A stretch of 64,000 nt of DNA from Endozoicomonas euniceicola (GCF_025562755.1 NZ_CP103300.1:434001-498000), one strand, 5' to 3'. Counted from the first letter of the stretch, positions 18,983 through 30,500 are shown. Program-made: numbers and translations. The notes: generated by a model not told the origin, from the sequence alone.

Positions 18983-21348
18983 CTTTAAGCTCCTGCCTAC
19001 AGCTCGGAGTTATCGAAATTATGCACAAGACGGCTCTCAGCTAGTTCCCGCCCAAAAACGTAGCCAACTGATAATCGATAAAATTTGATCTGAGAATGAA
19101 TGAAGCTCATCTGCTTTTTATAAACTATCTTTCCCGGAGCCTTTAATCACAAGTGACAGCAAAGGGCAGCAAAAAAGAAAAGACCTCAAATGCGTAAAAA
19201 AAGCAATAAGCAGTGTAGTCTGAATTTCCTATGTAAGTCTTCTCCAATATGAACGACGGAAGTTGTTGGAGAAGTACAGAGTACCGCCTTCATTCAAACG
19301 ACGCATGGCCAGCCTGATCAGATGACCATGATCGCGCTGCGCATCAAACACGCCTTCGAACTTCCTGGAGTTTGAGAAGGTGGGCGGGTCGATAAAAATC
19401 GAGCCATAGTCGTTTTTATCCCGTTCAAAGCGATGATTTACTTAGCACTGCAAGTCGTATTTAGCCAGTTATTGGTCTGACGGTTGACAATTCTCCTCGG
19501 CAGCGGTCAGAAGTTTCGCGCACCCGGTCTGGCCGTTCCAGTTAGCGATGCGCAGCGGAGTGTCACCATTCGTCGTCAGGGCAGCCTTAACATTCGCCCC
19601 GGCCTTGATCAGAAGCTCCACGCACCCGATACGACCTTTCAGGGCAGCGAGGTGCAGAGGAGTGGCACCATCCGCCGTCCGGGCAGCCTTAACATTCGCC
19701 CCGGCCTTGATCAGAAGCTCCACGCACCCGGTACGACCTTTCAGGGTAGCGAGGTGCAAAGGAGTGGCACCATCCGCCGTCCGGGTAGCATCAACAGCCG
19801 CCCTGGCCTTGATCAGAAGCTCCACGCACCCGGTATGACCGCCTTGGGCAGCGATGTGCAGAGGAGTGCTACCATCTGTCGTCAGGGCAGCATCAACACC
19901 CGCCCCGGCCTTGATCAGAAGTTCCACGCACCCGGTATGACCGTGCCCGGCAGCATAGTACAGAGGAGTGATACCAACCGTCGTCAGGGCAGCATCAACA
20001 ACCGCCCCGGCCTTGATCAGAAGTTCCACGCACCCGGTATGACCGTTCTCAGCAGCTAAGTACAGAGGAGTGGTTCCAACCGTCGTCAGGGCAGCATCAA
20101 CAACCGCCCCGGCCTTGATCAGAAGTTCCACGCACCCGATATGACCGTTCTCGGCAGCGATGTGCAGAGGAGTGGCACCATTCGTCGTCCGGGCAGCATC
20201 AACAGCCGCCCCGGCCTTGATCAGAAGTTCCATGCACTCGGTATGACCGCCTTGGGCAGCGATGTGCAGAGGAGTGACACCACCCGTCGTCCGGGCAGCA
20301 TCAACAGCCGCCCTGGCCTTGATCAGAAGTTCCACGCACCCGGTATGACCGTGCCCGGCAGCATAGTAGAGAGGAGTGGTACCATCCGTCGTCAGGGCAG
20401 CATCAACAAACGCCTCGGCCTTGATCAGAAGTTCCACGCACCCGATATGACCGTTCTCGGCAGCGAAGGAAAGAGGAGTAGCACCATTCGTCGTCCGGGC
20501 AGCATCAACAGCCGCCCCGGCCTTGATCAGAAGTTCCACGCACTCGGTACGACCTTTCAGGGCAGCGAGGTGCAGAGGAGTGTCACCATCCGTCGTCCGG
20601 GCAGCATCAACAGCCGCCCCGGCCTTGATCAGAAGTTCCACGCACCCGGTATGACCGTACCCGCCAGCATAGTAGAGAGGAGTGGTACCATCCGTCGTCA
20701 GGGCAGCATCAACAGCCGCCCCGGCCTTGATCAGAAGTTCCGCGCACCCGATATGACCGTTCTCGGCAGCGAAGTAAAGAGGAGTGGCACCATTCGTCGT
20801 CCGGGCAGCATCAACATCCGCCCCGGCCTTGATCAGAAGTTCCACGCACTCGGTACGACCTTTCAGGGCAGCGAGGTGCAGAGGAGTGGCACCATTTGTC
20901 GTCAGGGCAGCCTTAACATCCGCCCCGGCCTTGATCAGAAGTTTCATGCACTCGGTATGACCGACTTGGGCAGCGATGTGCAGAGGAGTGACACCATCCG
21001 TCGTCCGGGCAGCATCAACAGCCGCCCCAGCCTTGATCAGAAGTTCCATGCACTCGATATGTCCGCCCTGGACAGCGAGGGGCAGAGAAGTGACACCATT
21101 CGTCGTCCGGGCAGCATCAACAGCCGCCCCGGCCTTGATCAGAAGTTTCATGCACTCGATATGTCCGCCTTGGGCAGCGAGGTGCAGAGGAGTGTCACCA
21201 TTCGTCGTCAGGGCAGCCTTAACATCCGCCCCGGCCTTGATCAGAAGTTTCATGCACTCGGTATGACCGACTTGGGCAGCGATGTGCAGAGGAGTGGCAC
21301 CATTCGTCGTCAGGGTAGCCTTAACATCCGCCCCGGCCTTGATCAGAA
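17521..21348 (-). repeat. Recent segmental duplication, right copy (pairs with 12544-16371)
   Basis: This is the second copy of the tract described at 12544-16371. It covers the 5' part of P5, the P6-P5 spacer and the 3' half of P6. Reads shorter than this tract could not place either copy uniquely, so its presence also bears on assembly correctness. Confidence 0.85.
19241..19453 (-). pseudogene. rlmKL: rlmKL fragment in the P6-P5 spacer
   Basis: It appears the same as the fragment at 14264-14476, including the TAA at the Tyr codon, as expected from the shared duplication. The spacer 18983-19468 has no other gene; the promoter candidate is at 19124-19152. Confidence 0.7.
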
Positions 21349-23542
21349 CTTTCAGGCACTCGGTATAACCTTGGGCAGCGAGGTGCAGAAGAGTGTGACC
21401 ATCTGCCCTCAGGGCAGCACCAACAACTGCCCCGGCATCGATCAGGGTTTGCAAAAACCCTGCATGACCCTTCAGGGCAGCAACGTGCAACAAACTGATG
21501 CCGGAACCCGAAACGGCTGAACGAAACTGTTCATTGACAATACTACTGTCTATTTCCAGCAGACGCTGCAGTGTTTCCAAATCCCCGTTACGAGCAACAT
21601 TCAGAGGCAAGGATTCACAGAATTCAGAGTCTTCATAAAGCTTGCTGCCGTCCACTCGCACCAGCGGCAAAGCTCTTTGCTGACAATAAGCACACGAAGG
21701 TGATGCAAGAGCCGTAGCAGGACCCTGCTCCCTAAGCCATCCGGCAATGCACTCCAGATGATATTGGTGATTACAGTTCGTCTTGACGACCGAAATAGTG
21801 CCTAAGTCACTCCTGCAGATGGAGCACTTGCCACCCTGTAACTTCTCATTTCCTTCTGCAGCGGTTGAGCGCCCCCCCGCTACTGAAATACCAGCTTCTG
21901 GCTTCTCCTTTTTGCAAGGTCCGTGGCAAGGTGAGCAGTCGATGGTCTTGCTGTATGTATGTTTATCGTTGTCGGGAGGCTCTTCCCCCTCATCGCCTTT
22001 CTTCCAGCCACTCTCATTTTTATTGCCCCGGGGAACTTTGTTTCGGGGGACGTTTGAATTTGAGCCTTCTTGACTGCCTGCTGCCTCAGATGAACTGGCC
22101 TTGCGCTTTTTCTGATTCTGGCCTCCGCCTTCCTGATGGGGTACCTGCCTCTCATCGTACTGGCTTGAAAGATCAGCTGACAACATAGCCCGGAACTGAC
22201 GCGCCAGCGTTTCAAGACCAGAAACCAGAAACTCAGTTTGTTTTGTTGACACGTTAATGTCGTCTGTTTCCAGCTGCAACTGTTGTTCCAGCCGTCTTCT
22301 CAATGCCTGGTAAACCAAACCCGCGTCCGTAAGTCGCCACCGGTCGTAGAACAGGGCTTCTTCATGTGTCAGCTCACCGGGAACAATGAGAATGCTCTGA
22401 TAGTCAGTGTTTACGTGGTGTTGAGACAGCGACTGTTTCAGGGCGTCATCATCACGCTGCCACAGCTCCCGGTCATCAGTAGCCAGCGATGCCTTCAGGA
22501 ATGACAAAATCCCCGGAGAACCCTGATCGTTTTCCGTTATTCCGGTTGCGGATGTATCCAAATCAGTCAGGTATTCAAGGTCAGCGGCAATCAGCATGAT
22601 CCTTTTATCAAGAATCCGGGCCAGGCCACCATGACCCCGGACTATGGCCTGTTGCATTTTTTTTCGGAGGATTTTTAACAGTTGTCGTTTATTTTTCAGA
22701 TTCTTCCTGATCAGTTCTTCCGCTGAATCCTGCTCCGAGTACTCCTTGTCGCCGTAGACAATGATCAGTGGCTCAGGCTCGGCATCGAAGGTGTAATGAG
22801 TGCTGTCATTATCGTCATCGTCACCGCCACTCCCGGAAGCCACCAGACTACCAGTGACGATACCTGCAATGTCCTTCAGAGCTTCGGTATCCAAAAGTGC
22901 GAGGTAGCTTTGCGTCTGGATGTTGAGCAGTTTTTCGTACAAAGAAACCAGACTGACACTCCGGAGAATGTTGTCCCGGGTAATAACTACCCGCATAGAG
23001 GCATCACTGATAGAAACAACAGCGGCAGGATAAGGCGGTCTTTTAACAAGTCGCTGCCAGTTAGCAATCGCCTGATCCAGCTCTCCCTCAAGCCTGTTTC
23101 TTTTTCTGTCGTTTGCCTCTCTGGAAAAAGCACCGTCAGGAATCAGTCTGTTTTTTAACAGTGTTTTTAAAAAGGGTGTCCGGGACGGTGATTCCGCCTG
23201 TAACGGGTTGTTGTGGCTTAATACGTTTCCGGGTCTGCCCGAAAAAACAACACCGGCGCTTCCGGCAGTTGAAAAAACGGTTGACAGGAAATAGAAAAGC
23301 AAACTGTCAGAGAAAGGAGAAAAAACTGCTCTGCTATCGTCAACAGGTTTAAAACATACCTGACCGCTGTCGGCTAAAAACGAATCAGCTAAAAACGCCT
23401 TTCCTGAAAAACCTGCCGTTAAATCACTGACTGGTTTACAGATAACACCGTCGGTGGCAGCAAAAAGCGCTGAACTGGCAAACAGGAAGATAATAAAAAG
23501 TCGTAAAAAGTCAGCACTCAGAGATGTCAAGTAATTATGCAC
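19469..23542 (-). CDS. Secreted RING-H2/ankyrin-repeat protein, copy P6
   Basis: 1,357 residues with 20 ankyrin units. The RING-H2 finger at about 573-620 is R-S-D-L-G-T, but the residues around it differ slightly from its peers (L-Q-G-G-K-C-S, C-A-Y-C-Q-Q). The cap is L-N-V-A-R-N-G-D. The acidic tract is the short form G-G-D-D-D-D-N-D. The third unit is one residue short (A-A-Q-G-Y-T-E-C), a marker also seen in P7 and P8. The 3' 1.9 kb is the duplicate of the P5 3' end, so these two proteins would present the same last 17 or so ankyrin units behind different RING domains. The GTG start has AGGAG 7 nt upstream; promoter candidate 23684-23712. Confidence 0.9.
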   Translation of the reverse strand: MHNYLTSLSADFLRLFIIFLFASSALFAATDGVICKPVSDLTAGFSGKAFLADSFLADSGQVCFKPVDDSRAVFSPFSDSLLFYFLSTVFSTAGSAGVVFSGRPGNVLSHNNPLQAESPSRTPFLKTLLKNRLIPDGAFSREANDRKRNRLEGELDQAIANWQRLVKRPPYPAAVVSISDASMRVVITRDNILRSVSLVSLYEKLLNIQTQSYLALLDTEALKDIAGIVTGSLVASGSGGDDDDNDSTHYTFDAEPEPLIIVYGDKEYSEQDSAEELIRKNLKNKRQLLKILRKKMQQAIVRGHGGLARILDKRIMLIAADLEYLTDLDTSATGITENDQGSPGILSFLKASLATDDRELWQRDDDALKQSLSQHHVNTDYQSILIVPGELTHEEALFYDRWRLTDAGLVYQALRRRLEQQLQLETDDINVSTKQTEFLVSGLETLARQFRAMLSADLSSQYDERQVPHQEGGGQNQKKRKASSSEAAGSQEGSNSNVPRNKVPRGNKNESGWKKGDEGEEPPDNDKHTYSKTIDCSPCHGPCKKEKPEAGISVAGGRSTAAEGNEKLQGGKCSICRSDLGTISVVKTNCNHQYHLECIAGWLREQGPATALASPSCAYCQQRALPLVRVDGSKLYEDSEFCESLPLNVARNGDLETLQRLLEIDSSIVNEQFRSAVSGSGISLLHVAALKGHAGFLQTLIDAGAVVGAALRADGHTLLHLAAQGYTECLKVLIKAGADVKATLTTNGATPLHIAAQVGHTECMKLLIKAGADVKAALTTNGDTPLHLAAQGGHIECMKLLIKAGAAVDAARTTNGVTSLPLAVQGGHIECMELLIKAGAAVDAARTTDGVTPLHIAAQVGHTECMKLLIKAGADVKAALTTNGATPLHLAALKGRTECVELLIKAGADVDAARTTNGATPLYFAAENGHIGCAELLIKAGAAVDAALTTDGTTPLYYAGGYGHTGCVELLIKAGAAVDAARTTDGDTPLHLAALKGRTECVELLIKAGAAVDAARTTNGATPLSFAAENGHIGCVELLIKAEAFVDAALTTDGTTPLYYAAGHGHTGCVELLIKARAAVDAARTTGGVTPLHIAAQGGHTECMELLIKAGAAVDAARTTNGATPLHIAAENGHIGCVELLIKAGAVVDAALTTVGTTPLYLAAENGHTGCVELLIKAGAVVDAALTTVGITPLYYAAGHGHTGCVELLIKAGAGVDAALTTDGSTPLHIAAQGGHTGCVELLIKARAAVDATRTADGATPLHLATLKGRTGCVELLIKAGANVKAARTADGATPLHLAALKGRIGCVELLIKAGANVKAALTTNGDTPLRIANWNGQTGCAKLLTAAEENCQPSDQ

Positions 23543-23810
23543 CTTTAAGCTCCTGCCTACAGCTCGGAGTTATTGAAATTATGCACAAGACGGCTCTCAG
23601 CTAGTTCTCGTCCAAAAACGTAGCCACCTGATAATCGATAAAATTTGATCTGAGAATGAATGAAGCTCATCTGCTTTTTATAAACTATCTTTCCCGGAGC
23701 CTTTAATCACAAGTGACAGCAAAGGGCAGCAAAAAAGAAAAGACCTCAAATGCGTAAAAAAAGCAATAAGCAGTGTAGTCTGAATTTCCTATGTACGGAA
23801 CAAAAAGCCT

Positions 23811-24022
23811 CTTCCAATATGAACGATGGAAGTTGTTGGGAAAGTACAGAGTACCGCCTTTATTCAAACGACGCATGGCCAGCCTGGTCAGATGACCGTG
23901 ATCGCGCTGCGCATCAAACCACCTTCGAACTTCCTGGAGTTTGAGAAGGTAGGCGGGTCGATAAAAATCGGGCCATAGTCGTTTTTATCCCGTTCAAAGC
24001 GATGATTTACGTAGCACTGCAA
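23811..24022 (-). pseudogene. rlmKL: rlmKL fragment in the P7-P6 spacer
   Basis: It carries the same one-base deletion and tail as the fragment at 10104-10315, showing that the two distant spacers share a recent ancestor. The Tyr codon is intact but the frame is shifted after the D-V-Q-R-D-H region. The spacer is 23543-24037 with no other gene. Confidence 0.7.
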
Positions 24023-24037
24023 GTCGTATTTAGCCAG

Positions 24038-27000
24038 TTATTGGTCTGACTGTTGACTATTCTCCTCGGCAGCGGTCAGAAGTTCCGCACACCCGGTCTG
24101 GCCGTTCCGGTTAGCGATGTGCAGCGGAGTGTCACCGTTCGTCGTCAGGGAAGCCTTAACATTCGCCCTAGCCTTGATCAGAAGCTCCACGCACCCGGCA
24201 TGACCGCCTTGGGCAGCGATGTGCAGAGGAGTGGCACCATTCGTCGTCCGGGCAGCCTTAACATCCGTCCCGGCCTTGATCAGAAGTTCCACGCACCCGG
24301 TATGACCGTTCTCGGCAGCTAAGTACAGAGGAGTGCTACCATCTGTCGTCAGGGCAGCATCAACACCCGCCCCGGCCTTGATCAGAAGTTCCACGCACCC
24401 GGTATGACCGTTCTCGGCAGCGTAGGAAAGAGGGGTGGCACCATCCGTCGTCAGGGCAGCATCAACAGCCGCCCCGGCCTTGATCAAAAGTTCCACGCAC
24501 CCGATATGACCGTTCTCGGCAGCGAGGTGCAAAGGAGTGGCACCATCCGTCGTCAGGGCAGCATCAACATCCGCCCCGGCCTTGATCAGAAGTTCCACGC
24601 ACTCGGTACGACCTTTCAGGGCAGCGAGGTGCAGAGGAGTGGCACCATTTGTCGTCAGGGCAGCCTTAACATCCGCCCCGGCCTTGATCAGAAGTTTCAT
24701 GCACTCGGTATGACCGACTTGAGCAGCGAGGTACAGAGGAGTGGCACCATCCGTCGTCCGGGCAGCATCAACAGCCGCCCCAGCCTTGATCAGAAGTTTC
24801 ATGCACTCGATATGTCCGCCTTGGACAGCGAGGGGCAGAGAAGTGACACCATTCGTCGTCCTGGCAGCATCAACAGCCGCCCCGGCCTTGATCAGAAGTT
24901 TCATGCACTCGGTATGACCGACTTGGGCAGCGAGGTGCAGAGGAGTGTCACCATTCGTCGTCAGGGCAGCCTTAACATCCGCCCCGGCCTTGATCAGAAG
25001 TTTCATGCACTCGGTATGACCGACTTGGGCAGCGATATGCAGAGGAGTGGCACCATTCGTCGTCAGGGCAGCCTTAACATCCGCCCCGGCCTTGATCAGA
25101 AGTTTCATGCACTCGGTATGACCGACTTGGGCAGCGATATGCAGAGGAGTGGCACCATTCGTCGTCAGGGTAGCCTTAACATCCGCCCCGGCCTTGATCA
25201 GAAGTTTCATGCACTCGGTATGACCGACTTGGGCAGCGATATGCAGAGGAGTGGCACCATTCGTCGTCAGGGTAGCCTTAACATCCGCCCCGGCCTTGAT
25301 CAGAACTTTCAGGCACTCGGTATAACCTTGGGCAGCGAGGTGCAGAAGAGTGTGACCATCTGCCCTCAGGGCAGCACCAACAACTGCCCCGGCATCGATC
25401 AGGGTTTGCAAAAACCCTGCATGACCCTTCAGGGCAGCAACGTGCAACAAACTGATGCCGGAACCCGAAACGGCTGAACGAAACTGTTCATTGACAATAC
25501 TACTGTCTATTTCCAGCAGACGCTGCAATGTTTCCAAATCCCCGTTACGAGCAACATTCAGAGGCAAGGATTCACAGAATTCAGAGTCTTCATAAAGCTT
25601 GCTGCCGTCCACTCGCACCAGCGGCAAAGCTCTTTGCCGACAATAAGCACACGAAAGTGATGCAAGAGCCGTAGCCGGAGCCTGCTCCCTAAGCCATCCG
25701 GCAATGCACTCCAGATGATATTGGTGATTACAGTTCGTCTTGACGACCGAAATAGTGCCTAAGTCACTCCTGCAGATGGAGCACTTGTCACCCTGTAACT
25801 TCTCATTTCCTTCTGCAGCGGTTGAGCGCCCCCCCGCTACTGAAATACCAGCTTCTGGCTTCTCCTTTTTGCAAGGTCCGTGGCAAGGTGAGCAGTCGAT
25901 GGTCTTGCTGTATGTATGTTTATCGTTGTCGGGTGGCTCTTCCCCCTCATCGCCTTTCTTCCAGCCACTCTCATTTTTATTGCCCCGGGGAACTTTGTTT
26001 CGGGGGACGTTTGAATTTGAGCCTTCTTGACTGCCTGCTGCCTCAGATGAACTGGCCTTGCGTTTTTGCTGATTCTGGCCTCCGCCTTCCTGGTGGGGTA
26101 CCTGCCTCTCATCGTACTGGCTTGAAAGATCAGCCGAAAACATCGCCCGGAACTGACGCGCCAGTGCTTCAAGACCAGAAACCAGAAACTCAGTTTGTTT
26201 TGTTGACACGTTAATGTCGTCTGTTTCCAGCTGCAACTGTTGTTCCAGCCGTCTTCTCAATGCCTGGTAAACCAAACCCGCGTCCGTAAGTCGCCACCGG
26301 TCGTAGAACAGGGCTTCTTCATGTGTCAGCTCACCGGGAACAATGAGAATGCTCTGATAGTCAGTGTTTACGTGGTGTTGAGACAGCGCCTGTTTCTCGG
26401 CGTCATCATCACGCTGCCACAGCTCCCGGTCATCAGTAGCCAGCGATGCCCTCAGGAATGACAAAATCCCCAGGGAACCCTGATCGTTTTCCGTTATTCC
26501 GGTTGCGGATGTATCCAAATCAGTCAGGTATTCAAGGTCAGCGGCAATCAGCATGATCCTGTTATCAAGAATCCGGGCCAGGTCACCATGACCCCGGACT
26601 ATGGCCTGTTGCATTTTTTTTCGGAGGATTTTTAACAGTTGTCGTTTATTTTCCAGATTCTTCCTGATCAGTTCTTCCGCTGAATCCTGCTCCGGGTACT
26701 CCCTGTCGCCGTAGACAATGATCAGTGGTTCAGGCTCGGCATCGAAGGTGTAATGAGTGCTGTCATTATCGTCATCGTCACCGCCACTCCCGGAAGCCAC
26801 CAGACTACCAGTGACGATACCTGCAATGTCCTTCAGATCTTCAGTATCCAATAATGCGAGATAGCTTTGTGTCTGGATGTTGAGCAGTTTTTCGTACAAA
26901 GCAACCAGGCTGACACTCTGGAGAATGTTGTCCCGGGTAATAACTACCCGCATAGAGGCATCACTGACAGAAACAACAGCGACAGGATAAGACGGTCTTT

Positions 27001-27502
27001 TAACAAGTTGCTGCCAGTTAGCAATCGCCTGATCCAGCTCTCCCTCAAGCCTGTTTCTTTTTCTGTCGTTTGCCTCTCTGGAAAAAGCACCGTCAGGAAT
27101 CAATCTGTTTTTTAGCAGTGTTTTTAAAAAAGATGTCCAGAACGGTGATTCCGCCTGTAACGGATTTTTGTGGCTTAATACGTTTCCGGGTCTGCCAGAA
27201 AAAACAACACCGGCGCTTCCGGCAGTTGAAAAAACGGTTGACAGGAAATAGAAAAGCAAACTGTCAGAGAAAGGAGAAAAAACTGCCCTGCTATCGTCAA
27301 CAGGTTTAAAACATACCTGACCGCTGTCGGCTAAAAACGAATCAGCTAAAAACGCCTTTCCTGAAAAACCTGCCGTTAAATCACTGACTGGTTTACAGAT
27401 AACACCGTCGGTGGCAGCAAAAAGCGCTGAACTGGCAAACAGGAAGATAATAAAAAGTCGTAAAAAGTCAGCACTCAGAGATGTCAGGTAATTATGCACC
27501 AT
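24038..27502 (-). CDS. Secreted RING-H2/ankyrin-repeat protein, copy P7
   Basis: 1,154 residues with 14 ankyrin units. Four consecutive units (T-T-N-G-x-T-P-L-H then A-A-Q-V-G-H-T-E-C-M-K-L-L) are almost the same, evidence of very recent local expansion. RING-H2 at about 574-621 is R-S-D-L-G-T. The linker has Q-Q-K-R-K instead of Q-K-K-R-K. From about 26.6 to 27.3 kb it matches P8 at a spacing of 3,391 bp (shared P-F-W-T-S-F-L-K, N-W-Q-Q-L, D-T-E-D-L-K), so the 5' halves of P7 and P8 are a recent duplicate pair. The C-terminus reads N-S-Q-Q-S-D-Q, shared with P14. ATG (27500-27502) precedes the usual GTG. It is the last gene of a likely P9-P8-P7 operon. Confidence 0.9.
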   Translation of the reverse strand: MVHNYLTSLSADFLRLFIIFLFASSALFAATDGVICKPVSDLTAGFSGKAFLADSFLADSGQVCFKPVDDSRAVFSPFSDSLLFYFLSTVFSTAGSAGVVFSGRPGNVLSHKNPLQAESPFWTSFLKTLLKNRLIPDGAFSREANDRKRNRLEGELDQAIANWQQLVKRPSYPVAVVSVSDASMRVVITRDNILQSVSLVALYEKLLNIQTQSYLALLDTEDLKDIAGIVTGSLVASGSGGDDDDNDSTHYTFDAEPEPLIIVYGDREYPEQDSAEELIRKNLENKRQLLKILRKKMQQAIVRGHGDLARILDNRIMLIAADLEYLTDLDTSATGITENDQGSLGILSFLRASLATDDRELWQRDDDAEKQALSQHHVNTDYQSILIVPGELTHEEALFYDRWRLTDAGLVYQALRRRLEQQLQLETDDINVSTKQTEFLVSGLEALARQFRAMFSADLSSQYDERQVPHQEGGGQNQQKRKASSSEAAGSQEGSNSNVPRNKVPRGNKNESGWKKGDEGEEPPDNDKHTYSKTIDCSPCHGPCKKEKPEAGISVAGGRSTAAEGNEKLQGDKCSICRSDLGTISVVKTNCNHQYHLECIAGWLREQAPATALASLSCAYCRQRALPLVRVDGSKLYEDSEFCESLPLNVARNGDLETLQRLLEIDSSIVNEQFRSAVSGSGISLLHVAALKGHAGFLQTLIDAGAVVGAALRADGHTLLHLAAQGYTECLKVLIKAGADVKATLTTNGATPLHIAAQVGHTECMKLLIKAGADVKATLTTNGATPLHIAAQVGHTECMKLLIKAGADVKAALTTNGATPLHIAAQVGHTECMKLLIKAGADVKAALTTNGDTPLHLAAQVGHTECMKLLIKAGAAVDAARTTNGVTSLPLAVQGGHIECMKLLIKAGAAVDAARTTDGATPLYLAAQVGHTECMKLLIKAGADVKAALTTNGATPLHLAALKGRTECVELLIKAGADVDAALTTDGATPLHLAAENGHIGCVELLIKAGAAVDAALTTDGATPLSYAAENGHTGCVELLIKAGAGVDAALTTDGSTPLYLAAENGHTGCVELLIKAGTDVKAARTTNGATPLHIAAQGGHAGCVELLIKARANVKASLTTNGDTPLHIANRNGQTGCAELLTAAEENSQQSDQ

Positions 27503-27530
27503 TAAGCTCCTGCCTACCGTATTTAGCCAG
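27503..27530 (-). other. Short 28-bp intergenic spacer P8-P7
   Basis: Same deletion junction as 6337-6364. It has a Shine-Dalgarno but no rlmKL fragment and no promoter block, so P7 expression most likely depends on read-through from P8 and P9. Confidence 0.75.
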
Positions 27531-30500
27531 TTATTGGTCTGACGGTTGGCTATTCTCCTCGGCAGCGGTCAGAAGTTTCGCGCAACCGGTCTGGCCGTTC
27601 CGGTTAGCGGTGCGCAGCGGAGTGTCACCATTCGTCGTCAGGGCAGCCTTAACATTCGCCCCGGCCTTGATCAGAAGTTCCACGCACCCGGTATGACCGT
27701 TCTCGGCAGCTAAGTACAGAGGAGTGCTACCATCTGTCGTCAGGGCAGCATCAACACCCGCCCCGGCCTTGATCAGAAGTTCCACGCACCCGGTATGACC
27801 GTTCTCGGCAGCTAAGTACAGAGGAGTGCTACAATCTGTCGTCAGGGCAGCATCAACACCCGCCCCGGCCTTGATCAGAAGTTCCATGCACTCGGTATGA
27901 CCGCCTTGGGCAGCGAAGTGCAGAGGAGTGGCACCATCCGTCGTCAGGGTAGCCTTAACATCCGCCCCGGCCTTGATCAGAAGTTTCAGGCACTCGGTAT
28001 AACCTTTGTTGGCAGCGATGTGCAGAGGAGTGACACCATCCGTCGTCAGGGCAGCATCAACAGCCGCCCCGGCCTTGATCAGAAGTTTCATGCACTCGGT
28101 ATGACCGACTTGGGCAGCAAAGTGCAGAGGAGTGGCACCATCCACCGTCTGGTCAGCACCAACATCCGCCCCGGCCTTGATCAGAAGTTTCATGCACTCG
28201 ATATGTCCGCCTTGGGCAGCGAGGTGCAGAGAAGTGTCACCATTCGTCGTCAGGGCAGCCTTAACATCCGCCCCGGCCTTGATCAGAACTTTCAGGCACT
28301 CGGTATGACCGACTTGGGCAGCGATATGCAGAGGAGTGGCACCATTCGTCGTCAGGGTAGCCTTAACATCCGCCCCGGCCTTGATCAGAACTTTCAGGCA
28401 CTCGGTATAACCTTGGGCAGCGAGGTGCAGAGGAGTGCCACCATCCGTCGTCCGGGCAGCATCAACAGCCGCCCCGGCCTTGATCAGAAGCTCCACGCAC
28501 CCGGTATGACCGTCTTGGGCAGCAAAGTGCAGAGGAGTGGCACCATCCACCGTCTGGTCAGCACCAACATCCGCCCCGGCCTTGATCAAAAGTTCCATGC
28601 ACCTGGTATGACCGCCTTGGGCAGCGGAGTGCAGGGGAGTGACACCATCCGTCGTCAGGGTAGCCTTAATATCCGCCCCGGCCTTGATCAGAACTTTCAG
28701 GCACTCGGTATAACCTTTGTAGGCAGCGATGTGCAGAAGGGTGAGACCATCTGCCCTCAGGGCAGCACCAACAACTGCCCCGGCATCAATCAGGGGTTGC
28801 AAGCACTCCGTATGACCATTCAGGACAGCAGCGTGCAACAAACTGATCCCGGAACCCGAAACAGCTGAACGAAACTGTTTACTGGCAATCCTGCTGTCTA
28901 GTTCAAGCGAACGCTGCAGCGTTTTCAAATCCCCGGCACGACAAGCTTGCAGAGGCAGGTCTTCGCAGAATTCAGAGTCTTCATCGAGCTTGCCACCGTC
29001 CACTCGCACCAGCGGCAAAGCTCTTTGCCGACAATAAGCACACGAACGTGATGCAAGAGCCGTAGCCGGAGCCTGCTCCCTAAGCCATCCGGCAATGCAC
29101 TCCAGATGATATTGATGATTACAGTTCGTCTTGACGACCGAAATAGCGCCTAAGTCATCCTTGCAGATGGAGCACTTGTCACCCTGTAACTTCTCATTTC
29201 CTTCTGCAGCGGTTGAGCGCCCCCCCGCTACTGAAATACCAGCTTCTGGCTTCTCCTCTTCGCAAGGTCCGTGACAAGACGGGCAGTCGATGGTCTTGCT
29301 GTATGTATGTTTATCGTTGTCGGGTGGCTCTTCCCCCTCATCGCCTTTTTTCCAGCCACTCTCACTCTTATTATCCCGAGACGCTTTGTTTTTGCGGGCG
29401 TTTGAATTTGAGCCTTCTTGACTGCCTGCTGCCTCAGATGAACTGGCCTTGCGTTTTTTCTGATTCTGGCCTCCGCCTTCCTGGTGGGGTACCTGCCTCT
29501 CATCGTACTGGCTTGAAAGATCAGCTGACAACATCCCCCGGAACTGACGCGCCAGCGTTTCAAGACCAGAAACCAGAAACTCAGTTTGTTTTGTTGACAC
29601 GTTAATGTCGTCTGTTTCCAGCTGCAACTGTTGTTCCAGCCGTCTTCTCAATGCCTGGTAAACCAAACCCGCGTCCGTAAGTCGCCACCGGTCGTAGAAC
29701 AGGGCTTCTTCATGTGTCAGCTCACCGGGAACAATGAGAATGCTCTGATAGTCAGTGTTTACGTGGTGTTGAGACAGCGACTGTTTCAGGGCGTCATCAT
29801 CACGCTGCCACAGCTCCCGGTCATCAGTAGCCAGGGATGCCTTCAGGAATGACAAAATCCCCGGGGAACCCTGATCGTTTTCCGTTATTCCGGTTGCGGA
29901 TGTATCCAAATCAGTCAGGTATTCAAGGTCAGCGGCAATCAGCATGATCCTGTTATCAAGAATCCGGGCCAGGCCACCATGACCCCGGACTATGGCCTGT
30001 TGCATTTTTTTTCGGAGGATTTTTAACAGTTGTCGTTTATTTTCCAGATTCTTCCTGATCAGTTCTTCCGCTGAATCCTGCTCCGGGTACTCCCTGTCGC
30101 CGTAGACAATGATCAGTGGTTCAGGCTCGGCATCGAAGGTGTAATGAGTGCTGTCATTATCGTCATCGTCACCGCCACTCCCGGAAGCCACCAGACTACC
30201 AGTGACGATACCTGCAATGTCCTTCAGATCTTCAGTATCCAATAATGCGAGATAGCTTTGTGTCTGGATGTTGAGCAGTTTTTCGTACAAAGCAACCAGG
30301 CTGACACTCTGGAGAATGTTGTCCCGGGTAATAACTACCCGCATAGAGGCATCACTGACAGAAACAACAGCGACAGGATAAGACGGTCTTTTAACAAGTT
30401 GCTGCCAGTTAGCAATCGCCTGATCCAGCTCTCCCTCAAGCCTGTTTCTTTTTCTGTCGTTTGCCTCTCTGGAAAAAGCACCGTCAGGAATCAATCTGTT

